Source of the DNA: Sphingobacteriaceae bacterium
GTDB taxonomy: Bacteria > Bacteroidota > Bacteroidia > Sphingobacteriales > Sphingobacteriaceae
NCBI GenBank assembly: GCA_024645045.1
Contig: JAHEGO010000011.1
Span: 1 to 36,667 of the forward strand
Reading direction: 5' to 3'
Length of the DNA stretch: 36,667 nucleotides
A program made the position numbers and the translations under genes. Below, in pieces: positions 8,824 through 17,076 of this stretch; positions within the stretch are counted from its first letter, which is position 1, and every line of letters begins with the position of its first letter. The notes below the pieces were generated by a model. It worked only from the letters and a program-made list of their open reading frames with translations, was not told where the DNA came from and searched no databases.

Positions 8824-10743
8824 TTAAAAAAACATTTTTACTTCGACAGTAGTTTCAAAACCTTTGTATTGGTCGTTTGTGTAGCTACTATCTTTATAAT
8901 TCATCCAGCGTTGTCTAATGTATAATCCCGCCGATTTGCTTAATTGAATATCTAATCCAGTTGCAAAGCTGTAGCCAGTTTGATTCTTAGGCCTACTGCT
9001 TTGAACGTCAACTGCTGTTTGGTAATTCGCAATGATTCTTTCAAAACTGAAATAGTTATTCCAAATCAATTTAGGATTCAATACATAATAAGATTCTATT
9101 TGGTGGCAATAGTTTCTTAACAAAGCACGCTCAGTGAAAACCAGCACGCCACCATCCTTCATGCTCGTAAAACTCGAGAAATTTTGCACCGAATTAAACG
9201 ACCCTAAATAAAACAAATACAAATCTTTATTTGCTAAAATGGTTTTGTATTTAGAATTGATTTCGATGCTATTGAAATATTTTTTTTGATTAGGTAATCC
9301 TGTAGTGGTATTTAAATCAGTAATATTTAAAGTTTCAAATACATTGCGGTAAATTTTATTTAAGTTTTTGTATGGACCAACATTACTTGGAAAACCCCAT
9401 CTCCAAAACCTAGATAGTGCTAAACTGTTAAAGGCATGTGAGTAGGTGATACTAGGTGATAGGTTTTCCAACTCAACAGAAGAGCTATAGCCAATTGAGT
9501 TTTTCAATCTTCCAATATTAATTTGCGAATTAAGTTCAACGCCTTGTCTGTTATTCGCCAATTGACCAATTGGTAAAACAGCACTGCTCACTGGAATTAA
9601 AACGGCTTGCGTCTGGTTTGAGTTGGTTGCAATTGTTTGTTGAATTGAAGAGTTGATGAATATTGCATTATTGTTAAATACGCGAGGGCTAACTCTGTAA
9701 AAGTGAAGTTCAGTAGGATATTTACCTGCTAAAGGGTAAGCTAATTTCACAGAAATTGCTTCGCCCCATTTGCTGTTTATCTGGTTAGATTGAGTGTTAC
9801 CCATTCCAACTTCTGCCCATATTTTTAGTCTATCAATAAAGTGCGTAAGTTCTAAAGTGTGAATTGTAAATCCTGTTGTGTTTTTCGAAAGCGTATCGAG
9901 GTAAGTAGTATTACTAAAAGTGTTTACAGAAATTGCATTCTGATGTTGATGGTAATATTTAGTAAGTCGACCACCATTTGAATTATTTGGCAATGCTAAA
10001 ACGCCACCATCAAATTGTGTTTTTCCATTCATTAAACTAAATGAAAAATCATTTGGTAATTGTGCGCCGTCAACAATTAAACCTTGAAAAGCTTGGTTTC
10101 CCCAGCGTTGGTCTTGGTTGATGGCACCTGAATTAAAAAAGTCAGAATACCTAGTATCCATAGAAGCTGTATTTGGGTCCCAAGGATTTCTTTCAAATAA
10201 ACTGTATCTGTTATATCCTTTGTTTGATTGAAAGGTGAAAGGTGAAAGCATGTGCCAATTGATACCGCCAGTCCTAATATTAAATGTACCAAATGATGTA
10301 TTGAAGTTCCCAAATAAATTTACACCAAGGTTAAGACCTTTAACATTTTCGGATCCGCCCATGCCTGTCATTGGAGCCCACATAAACAAATCTGTTCCAA
10401 AAGAAGTTTTACTGGAAGCAAAGCCTTTGAGGTTTAGCATTAATTGTGGAATCTGACTATCATCTCCTACAAAAACATTTCTGGTATTGTTTACTAAATG
10501 CGGATAGCTCACGGCTAAATCTCTGTAATTAGTAATGAAACGATAGTAGCCACTTACTTCTAAACCTTCTAAAACTTCTTGAGGTGTTTTAGGAAAAACT
10601 CCTTGAGGATTTGTTTCGTTCAACAGATTAGTTAATGAACTATCTGGTTTAATTTTATGCTTAATTTCAAAAGCACTAGCAGTACTAGCCAGGCTCAGAC
10701 TGAGTATGCTTGCGAATAAAATATTTTTTTTAAATCGCTCCAT
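8824..10743 (-). CDS. Outer-membrane beta-barrel protein, porin-like (first barrel)
   Basis: 639 residues with a signal peptide (about 1-24, ending ASTASA). After a short N-terminal segment (QGVFPKTPQEVLEGLEVSGYYRF, split by the start of the first strand) the protein is a long series of beta-hairpins rich in Asn, Phe and Tyr. It ends FETTVEVKMFF, and the terminal Phe is the classical outer-membrane assembly signal. The GYYRF opening strand and the conserved loop WHMLSPFTFQSNKGYNRYSLFERNPW resemble general or substrate-specific porins more than TonB-dependent receptors; no plug domain is present. It follows the glycosidase gene with a one-base gap. Inferred role: passage of beta-glucan oligosaccharides across the outer membrane, possibly with the neighbouring barrel. 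I do not recognise a named family. Confidence 0.75.
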   Translation of the reverse strand: MERFKKNILFASILSLSLASTASAFEIKHKIKPDSSLTNLLNETNPQGVFPKTPQEVLEGLEVSGYYRFITNYRDLAVSYPHLVNNTRNVFVGDDSQIPQLMLNLKGFASSKTSFGTDLFMWAPMTGMGGSENVKGLNLGVNLFGNFNTSFGTFNIRTGGINWHMLSPFTFQSNKGYNRYSLFERNPWDPNTASMDTRYSDFFNSGAINQDQRWGNQAFQGLIVDGAQLPNDFSFSLMNGKTQFDGGVLALPNNSNGGRLTKYYHQHQNAISVNTFSNTTYLDTLSKNTTGFTIHTLELTHFIDRLKIWAEVGMGNTQSNQINSKWGEAISVKLAYPLAGKYPTELHFYRVSPRVFNNNAIFINSSIQQTIATNSNQTQAVLIPVSSAVLPIGQLANNRQGVELNSQINIGRLKNSIGYSSSVELENLSPSITYSHAFNSLALSRFWRWGFPSNVGPYKNLNKIYRNVFETLNITDLNTTTGLPNQKKYFNSIEINSKYKTILANKDLYLFYLGSFNSVQNFSSFTSMKDGGVLVFTERALLRNYCHQIESYYVLNPKLIWNNYFSFERIIANYQTAVDVQSSRPKNQTGYSFATGLDIQLSKSAGLYIRQRWMNYKDSSYTNDQYKGFETTVEVKMFF

Positions 10744-10744
10744 C

Positions 10745-12085
10745 TTATTGGTTGAAATTAGTCATGTCTGTATACTTAAACTCAATGAATTTTCCTTGAG
10801 GTTCACCTGCAGTTCTTGGAATTACTTTAAATGGAATGTTTGCGTATGCCATTTTGTTTTGATAGGTAACAGCAACAAATAATCTGTATGCGCCTGCGTT
10901 TTGAGGAGCTCTAAATTTTATTTGATTTTTACGAGCTGTTTTTTTGGTCAACCCAGTTAATTCGGTTGCTGCATCTTCTAAATCTCCACCAGATTTTTTA
11001 TCGGTGCTTTCTTCCATTATTCTCCAGCTAAAATTGGCTTTATCAATACTGGCATTCCCAGCAAGTTGAATAGCGATATTTGCATCGAAAATAGCAGATG
11101 CTTTTAATTCAATGTTGTCTGTAGCTTTCTTTTGATCAACTTGAAAGTTTAAAATTGTTGGAGCGGGGTTTTGTATCACTTTGCCTGTAAACACCTCTTC
11201 CAATGCGTCAATTGGCTCAGTTGGGATATTATTTTTCGAAAATAAGCCATACCAAGTTTCGGTGTATTCTTGTTTTGCTCCCCATAGAAAAGCATAAGAA
11301 CCCAAGCAGGTATTGCTATTAGGAGCTATGTAATTTTTATATCTATTGTAATAAACTTCTTTTTTCTCGGTGCTATTTTGTTCAATTGAAACTCCCCATT
11401 TAGTTTGAGGTGACTCCCAATGGCCATTTGGCCCCCATTCTGTAATCATATATGGGCCTGTCCATCCAAATTTTACAATGTTTGTTGGAACATTTCCAAT
11501 GTCACCATAAGTATTAACAGAATAAATATCAATATCTGGACAGCGTGCTTTGATAAGGTCTACCTCTAAAGAGTCTAACCCAGCGGTAACGGTACTGGTA
11601 GGGTGATTTGGGTCTGTTTCGTGAATATATTTAGCAATATCTTGAATCGCATACCAAACATTGGTATTGGTGTAGTTTAAATCAACTTCATTACCTACAC
11701 CCCAAATCAACAAAGCGGGGTGGTTTTTAAAACGGTCAATTACTGTTTTAAAATAAGCCAATTGTTTGGCTACTTTTTCTTTGTTATTATAATCGAATCC
11801 GTGTCTTTCATGTTGTACCCATAAACCTAGCATAACAGTAAGACCATTTCGTTGTGCTTCGTCTAATACTACTTGTGCACGCTCAACACCCCATGTTCTA
11901 ATAGAGTTAGCGCCTATGGCAACAATTTTATCCATATTCACATCGCCGCCAACACCTTTGATGTAGTATGGTTTTCCATCTCTTAGTAATTCAAAACCAG
12001 TATTGTTTTTTCTTACAATAGTTTGTGCATAGTTTGAAAAACTAACCAATAAAATAAGACTTAGAAATATTATTTTTTTATTCAT
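10745..12085 (-). CDS. TIM-barrel glycosidase, GH158/GH2-like (probable beta-glucanase)
   Basis: 446 residues. A signal peptide (about 1-20, SFSNYAQ) is followed by a TIM barrel (about 25-300) with clan GH-A motifs: NSIRTWG (61-66), HPALLIWGVGNEVD with acid/base Glu133, and YMITEWGPNG with nucleophile Glu216. A C-terminal Ig/beta-sandwich domain (about 310-440) follows. Short GH2-type TIM-barrel proteins are often annotated this way. The size, the two-domain plan and the 83-residue gap between the catalytic Glu residues also fit my memory of GH158 endo-beta-1,3-glucanases; a database search is needed to decide. It is the first gene of the operon and ends one base before the porin-like gene. 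The start ATG lies a few bases after a TATATTTG -7-type box. Confidence 0.8.
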   Translation of the reverse strand: MNKKIIFLSLILLVSFSNYAQTIVRKNNTGFELLRDGKPYYIKGVGGDVNMDKIVAIGANSIRTWGVERAQVVLDEAQRNGLTVMLGLWVQHERHGFDYNNKEKVAKQLAYFKTVIDRFKNHPALLIWGVGNEVDLNYTNTNVWYAIQDIAKYIHETDPNHPTSTVTAGLDSLEVDLIKARCPDIDIYSVNTYGDIGNVPTNIVKFGWTGPYMITEWGPNGHWESPQTKWGVSIEQNSTEKKEVYYNRYKNYIAPNSNTCLGSYAFLWGAKQEYTETWYGLFSKNNIPTEPIDALEEVFTGKVIQNPAPTILNFQVDQKKATDNIELKASAIFDANIAIQLAGNASIDKANFSWRIMEESTDKKSGGDLEDAATELTGLTKKTARKNQIKFRAPQNAGAYRLFVAVTYQNKMAYANIPFKVIPRTAGEPQGKFIEFKYTDMTNFNQ

Positions 12086-12358
12086 GCTTAACCAAATATA
12101 ACATTAAAAATTATAAAAATGTATGAAATACACTAAGTAAATATTCTACTTTTTAAATCAATGAAAATCAGTGTTTTAGTGTTATTATTAGTCAAATATT
12201 GGCGCTTAGACGATCAAAATGAAACTTTCCTTCGATTTTTATTTTTCTAGGCAAAATTTCTATAACTTAAATTTAACAGCCAAGCAAGGCATCTTGTTTT
12301 TTTATTCTTAATTTAATATCAAATAAAATATATTTACAATTCAATCAATAAAAAAAAG
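12086..12358. other. Divergent intergenic region between glycan operon and sugar transporter
   Basis: 273 AT-rich bases between divergent genes, with no ORF or RNA gene seen. The minus side has the TATATTTG box at 12093-12100. The plus side has only a near-match, TATATTTA, at 12329-12336, about 22 bases before the transporter ATG. No clear dyad operator was found by eye. No regulator gene (AraC, hybrid two-component or ECF sigma/anti-sigma) is next to the operon within the window, so how it is controlled is open. Confidence 0.5.
12093..12100 (-). promoter_or_regulatory. Candidate -7 box (TATATTTG) for the glycan operon
   Basis: On the minus strand the sequence reads TATATTTG, an exact match to the Bacteroidota TAnnTTTG element, seven bases before the ATG at 12085. 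No good TTTG -33 partner is seen about 19 bases further upstream, and a start site this close would give an almost leaderless message. Low confidence; the true promoter may lie further up in the 273-base divergent gap. Confidence 0.3.
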
Positions 12359-14032
12359 ATGCAAAAAAACAATGATTCAACTGCTGCAAGAATGCAAGCA
12401 ACAAATTATGGTGCGTTGAGCACTTTAATTACGGTATTTTTCTTCTGGGGTTTTATTGCCGCAGGGAATGGTGTATTTATTCCATTTTGTAAAGACTATT
12501 TTCAACTCGATCAATTTCAAAGTCAATTAGTCGATTATGCATTTTATGTGGCCTATTACATTGGCGCCTTGGTAATATTCATGATTAGTAGTGCAACAGG
12601 TAAAGACCTTGTAGGTTCTTGGGGTTATAAAAAAAGTATTGTTTATGGTTTATTGTTTAGCGCAGTTGGTGCAATTGCAATGATTATTGCCGTTAACGCA
12701 AATACTTTCTCAGGAATGTTAGTAGGACTTTTTATGGTTGCGTTGGGTTTTAGTTTGCAACAAACAGCAGCAAATCCATTTGCAATTTCTTTAGGAGATC
12801 CAGCTACTGCAACAGGGAGGATATCTTTGGGTGGTGGAATCAATAGTTTTGGTACCATGATTGGTCCAATCATTGTTTCTCTATTGTTATTTGGGACTGC
12901 AGCAGCAAGTGAAGAACAAACCAAAAGTTTAGGATTAAACAATGTGAGTTTTATGTATGCTGGGGTAGGCGCACTTTTCTTAGCAGCGGCAGCATTATTT
13001 AATTTTAGTAAAAAAGTACCAGCAGGTTTAAATATTGAAAAACAAGAGCCAGCAAGTAAAGCATTAAATATTTTATTAGTCATTACAGGGCTATTGATTT
13101 TTATGTTCGTTCCTGTATTCAAAAGTTATGTTGGTTTAAATTCCAACTTATCTATAGATGCTCAATACGATTTAGAATTATATCGATTCAAATGGTTGTT
13201 AGGTGCGCTATTTGTGATAGTATTTGGAATGTTGTATGCATTTCAATCTGCTAAGAAAAATGCACATGGTTGGGGCGCAATGCAATACCCACAATTGGTT
13301 TTAGGTATGTTAGCCATCTTTACTTATGTTGGTGTGGAAGTTGCAATTCAAAGTAATTTAGGCGAATTATTAAAACAAGATTATATGGGAGGATTCGCTT
13401 CATCTCAAATTTCGCCATATATCAGTATGTATTGGGGGAGTTTAATGATTGGTAGATGGGCTGGAAGTATTAATGTATTTAATCTTTCTAATCAAATTAA
13501 ACGTTTATTGTTATTGGTAATTCCTTTATTAGCATTTGGAATCATTATTAGTGTAAATGTATTAGCGCAAAAAGACATGTCGCCACTTTATGCATATGTA
13601 ATTTGTGTAGCAATTTTAATTGCAGCATTTTTTATCAGTAACGACAAGCCAGTTAAAACACTTATAATTTTTAGTGCCTTAGGTATGGTTTCTATGTTGA
13701 TTGGGTTATTTACACAAGGACAAATTGCTATTTATGCATTGTTAAGTGGTGGGTTATGGTGTAGTATTATGTGGCCTAGTATTTTTAGTTTATCATTAGC
13801 GGGGTTAGGAAAATATACTACACAAGGTTCAGCATTTTTAGTGATGATGATTTTAGGTGGTGGCATTATTCCTCCATTACAAGGTAAATTAGCCGATATG
13901 ATTGGAATTCACCAGTCCTATTGGGTAACAGTAATTTGCTTTGCATATATCGCATTTTTCGCAATTGCTGTTAAAAGAATTTTAATTAAACAAGGTATCG
14001 AATACGATGCTCCTGCAACAAGCGCACATTAA
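12359..14032 (+). CDS. FHS-family sugar:proton symporter (MFS, glucose/galactose/fucose type)
   Basis: 557 residues, about 12 hydrophobic membrane segments. The N-terminal signature [22 protein letters not shown] ... [18 protein letters not shown] (the first run contains the typical FFWG and FIP residues) matches the FucP/GluP group of the major facilitator superfamily, as does [17 protein letters not shown] at about residues 134-150. It is roughly 120 residues longer than E. coli FucP, mostly in the central part around residues 230-330. These proteins import monosaccharides such as glucose, galactose or fucose with protons across the inner membrane. It is divergent from the beta-glucan operon, so import of released glucose is a reasonable inference; the gene could also serve general sugar uptake. 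It ends inside a strong hairpin terminator. Confidence 0.9.
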   Translation: MQKNNDSTAARMQATNYGALSTLITVFFFWGFIAAGNGVFIPFCKDYFQLDQFQSQLVDYAFYVAYYIGALVIFMISSATGKDLVGSWGYKKSIVYGLLFSAVGAIAMIIAVNANTFSGMLVGLFMVALGFSLQQTAANPFAISLGDPATATGRISLGGGINSFGTMIGPIIVSLLLFGTAAASEEQTKSLGLNNVSFMYAGVGALFLAAAALFNFSKKVPAGLNIEKQEPASKALNILLVITGLLIFMFVPVFKSYVGLNSNLSIDAQYDLELYRFKWLLGALFVIVFGMLYAFQSAKKNAHGWGAMQYPQLVLGMLAIFTYVGVEVAIQSNLGELLKQDYMGGFASSQISPYISMYWGSLMIGRWAGSINVFNLSNQIKRLLLLVIPLLAFGIIISVNVLAQKDMSPLYAYVICVAILIAAFFISNDKPVKTLIIFSALGMVSMLIGLFTQGQIAIYALLSGGLWCSIMWPSIFSLSLAGLGKYTTQGSAFLVMMILGGGIIPPLQGKLADMIGIHQSYWVTVICFAYIAFFAIAVKRILIKQGIEYDAPATSAH

Positions 14033-14075
14033 ATAAAAAGAGCGGCCAATAAAATTGGCCGCTCTTTTTATTTAA
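14029..14075. terminator. Bidirectional rho-independent terminator
   Basis: Perfect 22-bp inverted repeat (14029-14050 with 14054-14075) around a 3-base AAA loop, with the GC core AGAGCGGCCAAT/ATTGGCCGCTCT and A/T tracts on both sides. It lies between the convergent transporter and thymidine kinase genes, and the transporter stop codon (14030-14032) is inside the left arm. It should stop transcription from both directions. Confidence 0.93.
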
Positions 14076-14083
14076 TGAATATT

Positions 14084-14659
14084 TTAATCTTTCAAAAAAC
14101 AAGCCCTGCAGCGCGGCTCATAGTTTTCTTTTTCGCCAAGTAAAACTTGTGCTTTGTTTTCTACTGTTCTGTAGCTGTGGCTGGCTGGGTTTCCACATTG
14201 CACACAAACAGCTTGCACTTTTGTAACATATTCTGCAATGGCCATGAGTGCTGGCATTGGACCAAATGGCTTGCCTAAATAATCCATGTCTAAACCAGCA
14301 ACAATTACACGAATTCCTTTGCTCGCTAATTGTTCGCAAACAGATGGGAGTGCAGCGTCAAAAAACTGTGCTTCATCTATTCCAACAATTTCAGCATTGT
14401 TAATTAATAATAATATTGCTTCTGCATTTTGAACTGGTGTAGAAGGAATTGAGTTTGCATCATGGGAAACAATCGCACTTTCATCGTAACGTGTATCTAG
14501 GCTTGGCTTGAAGATTTCAATTCGTAATTTTGCATATTCCGCTCGTTTTAAGCGCCTAATTAACTCTTCGGTTTTCCCTGAAAACATCGATCCACAAATT
14601 ACTTCGATGCTACCTCTGTGCTGCAACTTGCGGGTGTTTTTTTCTTCAAATAGGCTCAT
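14084..14659 (-). CDS. tdk: Thymidine kinase
   Basis: Type II thymidine kinase, about 191 residues from the chosen start; it phosphorylates thymidine to dTMP in the cytosolic salvage pathway. Visible motifs are the Walker A loop [16 protein letters not shown] (about residues 22-37), the DEAQFF box carrying the catalytic Glu, the lasso region [14 protein letters not shown], and the four zinc-ligand Cys (CVQC ... CRAC) near the C terminus. The reading frame is open up to 14740, but the extra 27 residues ([10 protein letters not shown]...) are unlike the family and would cover the promoter. The ATG at 14659 (MSLFEEKN) gives the usual length and follows a TATATTTG box. It is convergent with the sugar transporter. 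Confidence 0.95.
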   Translation of the reverse strand: MSLFEEKNTRKLQHRGSIEVICGSMFSGKTEELIRRLKRAEYAKLRIEIFKPSLDTRYDESAIVSHDANSIPSTPVQNAEAILLLINNAEIVGIDEAQFFDAALPSVCEQLASKGIRVIVAGLDMDYLGKPFGPMPALMAIAEYVTKVQAVCVQCGNPASHSYRTVENKAQVLLGEKENYEPRCRACFLKD

Positions 14660-14663
14660 GCCC

Positions 14664-14671
14664 CAAATATA
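14664..14671 (-). promoter_or_regulatory. Candidate -7 box for tdk (TATATTTG)
   Basis: Exact TAnnTTTG match on the minus strand, separated from the tdk ATG at 14659 by only four bases (GGGC). A TTTC at 14688-14691 could be a weak -33 partner with a short 16-base spacer. If used, the transcript would be leaderless or nearly so. Confidence 0.35.
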
Positions 14672-14706
14672 ATAATTGAAATTACATGAAAATGAGATTT
14701 TTGAAT

Positions 14707-14714
14707 TAAATTTG
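14707..14714 (+). promoter_or_regulatory. Candidate -7 box (TAAATTTG) for the 221-aa protein gene
   Basis: Exact TAnnTTTG match 26 bases before the ATG at 14741, in the short divergent gap with tdk. A convincing TTTG -33 element was not found at the usual spacing. Confidence 0.4.
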
Positions 14715-14740
14715 TTCAGCCCATATAAAAAAGATTTCAC

Positions 14741-15406
14741 ATGATGAATAAAGAAATATTAATAGATAAGATTGCTTTTATTTCAGAAGAACTACAAGTG
14801 CAATCTATGGATTGGATTAAAAGAGGATATCAAATTACACCATTGGAAGTGGGCGTATTTCTTTCTAATATTAATTATTTAGCAGAACAAGCCAATTATT
14901 TAAATCATTTTTTAAAAACTGTAGAAGGTCAAGTTTCGGTTGTAATACCTAATGCACCTGCTGCTCCAATAGTAACTCCAGTTCAGATGGCGCCGCCTGT
15001 GCAAGTTGCACCTGCAATTTCAACTATGGATGCAATTACTAATAACACATTTACTACTGCGACTGTACCTTCAATTGCAGCGCAAGCCAATATTAACCCC
15101 GAACTTACTTTACATGAAAGATTGAGTGAGCAAACCAGTACCACATCTTTGGCGGATACCTTAAAAAGACAAAGTAGCATTAAAGATTTGTCTTTTAGTG
15201 TAAATGATAAAATGTTTATTGTGTCAAATTTGTTTGACGATAATCAAAACGATTTCAATCGCATAATGACGCATGTTGCCACATTAGACGCATGGGATGA
15301 AGTAGAATTTTATTTGAATGAAACCTGTGCTGGCCCTTATAATTGGGTAGATAAAGACGCAGATAAAAAACACTTCTTTAGAATTTTAAAACAGCGTTTT
15401 GTTTAA
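14741..15406 (+). CDS. Conserved Bacteroidota protein of unknown function
   Basis: 221 residues, no signal peptide or membrane segment, so probably cytosolic. There are three parts. Residues about 1-67 are a mostly helical domain ([35 protein letters not shown]). Residues about 68-115 are a low-complexity Ala/Pro/Val linker. Residues about 150-221 are a compact helical domain ([19 protein letters not shown] ... FNRIM ... WDEVEFYL ... FFRILKQRF). The C-terminal part, with its NDK-FI--LFD pattern and final [LR]F, resembles uncharacterised proteins I recall in many Bacteroidota. No catalytic motif is seen, and no function is proposed. A second ATG directly follows the first (MMNKE), so the start may be three bases later. 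It ends one base before the convergent substrate-binding protein gene. Confidence 0.75.
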   Translation: MMNKEILIDKIAFISEELQVQSMDWIKRGYQITPLEVGVFLSNINYLAEQANYLNHFLKTVEGQVSVVIPNAPAAPIVTPVQMAPPVQVAPAISTMDAITNNTFTTATVPSIAAQANINPELTLHERLSEQTSTTSLADTLKRQSSIKDLSFSVNDKMFIVSNLFDDNQNDFNRIMTHVATLDAWDEVEFYLNETCAGPYNWVDKDADKKHFFRILKQRFV

Positions 15407-15407
15407 T

Positions 15408-17042
15408 TTACTTTTTTTGAACACGCTTTAAATCCAGTACATTTAAGCCGTTGCTCGGTAAACCTGAAATGTTATTCTGTATCAATTTAACCGATTGGTC
15501 GTAATATAAAATAACAACAGGCGCCTCCTCCATAATCAAATTATCCATTTCTTGGTAAATGCGATACCTATTTGAGTCGTTGTTTTCTTGAAACGATTGT
15601 TCGAATAATGCATCGAATTTTTTCGAACTAAAATGGGTGTAATTAGGTCCGTTAGGTACAAAGTTTTTTGAATAGAAAACAGATAAATAATTTTCCGCAT
15701 CTGGATAATCAGCTATCCAAGATCCTCTGAAAAAGCTAACATTTTTTTTCGCAATAAGTTCTCTTAAGCTAGATCCTTGGTGAATTTCAACCTTGGTGTT
15801 AATGCCCACAGCGCTTAATTCATTTTGAACAAATTCAATTAAATCGCGGTAGGTGTTAGTCGTATTTAAAGTAATGGTTGGTAGCCCTTTTCCATTAGGG
15901 TAGCCAGCAGCTGCTAGCAGATCTTTTGCTTTTTTAGGATCGTAATGATAACCTATTACTTTTTGTTCGTCAAAGCCTGGCATTCCTTTAGGAATAAATC
16001 CTGCATGGCCAGCGGTTCCTATATTGTTTTGCAAATAAGACACCATTTTTTCTTTATCAATTGCATAATTGATGGCTTGTCTAATGCGCTTGTCTTTGGT
16101 CGCAGATTGCTGAACAATAGGTAAAGTCGTGTCTAACAACATGCCTAAATATTCTGTGTTTAAATAGGGTGCTTTGGCTAAACGAAATCTACCTTGGTAT
16201 TTTTCGCGCAATTCACCAGTTTTTGTTAATACATCATTTCTATAGCTACCATCTATACCAAAAAAACAATCTAAATTCTTTTTAACAAATTCTAAAAATG
16301 CAGTTTGCTTGTCATTGATAAATGAAATTTTTACGGCATCCAAATAAGGCAATTTTTGATTGTTTTCTTTTTCAAAATAATGATCGTTTTTTAGGAATGT
16401 CATTACTTCTCCTTCTTTCCAATATGAGAATTTAAAAGGACCTGTACCTACAGGGTGGTTGCGAAAATCTTTACCATAAAAATTCACAATTTCATGTGGT
16501 ACAACTGAACAATATTGCACGGTTAATAAACTTAAAAAAGCAGGGAAAGGTTTTGAAAGTGTAATCTGAAAAGTGCTATCGTTGATTGCTTGAAAAGCAC
16601 TGCTATCGCTCACTTTGTCGTTGAAAATCCAAGCGCCGGAAGAGGCAACCGTAGGATCTATTAATCTTCTGAAGCTATAAACGAAATCATTCGCATTCAC
16701 TAAACGACCTTTGCCATTTTTAAATTTTTCATGGTCATGAAAATAGACATCGTTTCTTAAGTGAAAAACATAAACCAAACCATTTGCTTTCACCTCCCAG
16801 TTTTTAGCAATTGCAGGTTGAGTTTGCAAATTACTATCTAGTTGTGTTAAACCATTAAACAACTGGTTTACACACCAAATATTCATTTGATTTCTTGCAA
16901 ATGCAGGGTCTAGCGAAGTAACACCTACATCAATATTCATCTTGAATACTTTTTTAGGAGAACTCGCTTTTTGTTGGCAGGCCGTTGCAAAAACCACAAA
17001 GGCAAAAAGACTTATTTTTATATTTTTAAAACTTGCTAACAT
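15408..17042 (-). CDS. ABC transporter substrate-binding lipoprotein, SBP family 5 (oligopeptide/dipeptide type)
   Basis: 544 residues with a lipoprotein signal ending at Cys22 (VFATACQQ). The mature part has the family 5 (OppA/DppA) layout: VTSLDPAFARN near the N terminus, NWEVKANGLVYVFHLRNDVYFHD, VNANDFVYSFRRLIDP, the signature PVGTGPFKF, a long second lobe and IRQAINYAIDKEKMV. Such proteins capture oligopeptides, or less often nickel or sugars, and deliver them to an ABC permease. No permease or ATPase gene is nearby in this window, so it is either an orphan served by a distant transporter or acts as a surface binding protein. It is divergent from the BtuF-like gene with only 34 bases between the start codons. 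Confidence 0.9.
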   Translation of the reverse strand: MLASFKNIKISLFAFVVFATACQQKASSPKKVFKMNIDVGVTSLDPAFARNQMNIWCVNQLFNGLTQLDSNLQTQPAIAKNWEVKANGLVYVFHLRNDVYFHDHEKFKNGKGRLVNANDFVYSFRRLIDPTVASSGAWIFNDKVSDSSAFQAINDSTFQITLSKPFPAFLSLLTVQYCSVVPHEIVNFYGKDFRNHPVGTGPFKFSYWKEGEVMTFLKNDHYFEKENNQKLPYLDAVKISFINDKQTAFLEFVKKNLDCFFGIDGSYRNDVLTKTGELREKYQGRFRLAKAPYLNTEYLGMLLDTTLPIVQQSATKDKRIRQAINYAIDKEKMVSYLQNNIGTAGHAGFIPKGMPGFDEQKVIGYHYDPKKAKDLLAAAGYPNGKGLPTITLNTTNTYRDLIEFVQNELSAVGINTKVEIHQGSSLRELIAKKNVSFFRGSWIADYPDAENYLSVFYSKNFVPNGPNYTHFSSKKFDALFEQSFQENNDSNRYRIYQEMDNLIMEEAPVVILYYDQSVKLIQNNISGLPSNGLNVLDLKRVQKK

Positions 17043-17051
17043 GATTTTTAA

Positions 17052-17066
17052 TACTTTCGCAAAGTA
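17052..17066. promoter_or_regulatory. 15-bp dyad in the divergent promoter gap
   Basis: TACTTTCGCAAAGTA, two perfect 6-base arms around CGC, sits centrally in the 34-base gap (17043-17076) between divergent start codons. Each strand reads TACTTT..., close to the TAnnTTTG -7 box (TACTTTCG on plus; TACTTTG on minus, with one base fewer between TA and TTTG). It may be a pair of overlapping back-to-back -7 boxes, or an operator. Confidence 0.4.
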
Positions 17067-17076
17067 AAATATTAAA

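Noticed and set aside
12643-13122. 159-residue open frame on the minus strand
   Set aside because: It is antisense to the sugar symporter, which has clear family motifs. The translation is low-complexity (Ile/Ala/Pro/Asn), as expected from the reverse of a membrane protein gene.
14660-14740. N-terminal extension of thymidine kinase
   Set aside because: The extra 27 residues are not family-like and would run through the divergent promoter region; the ATG at 14659 gives the usual length.
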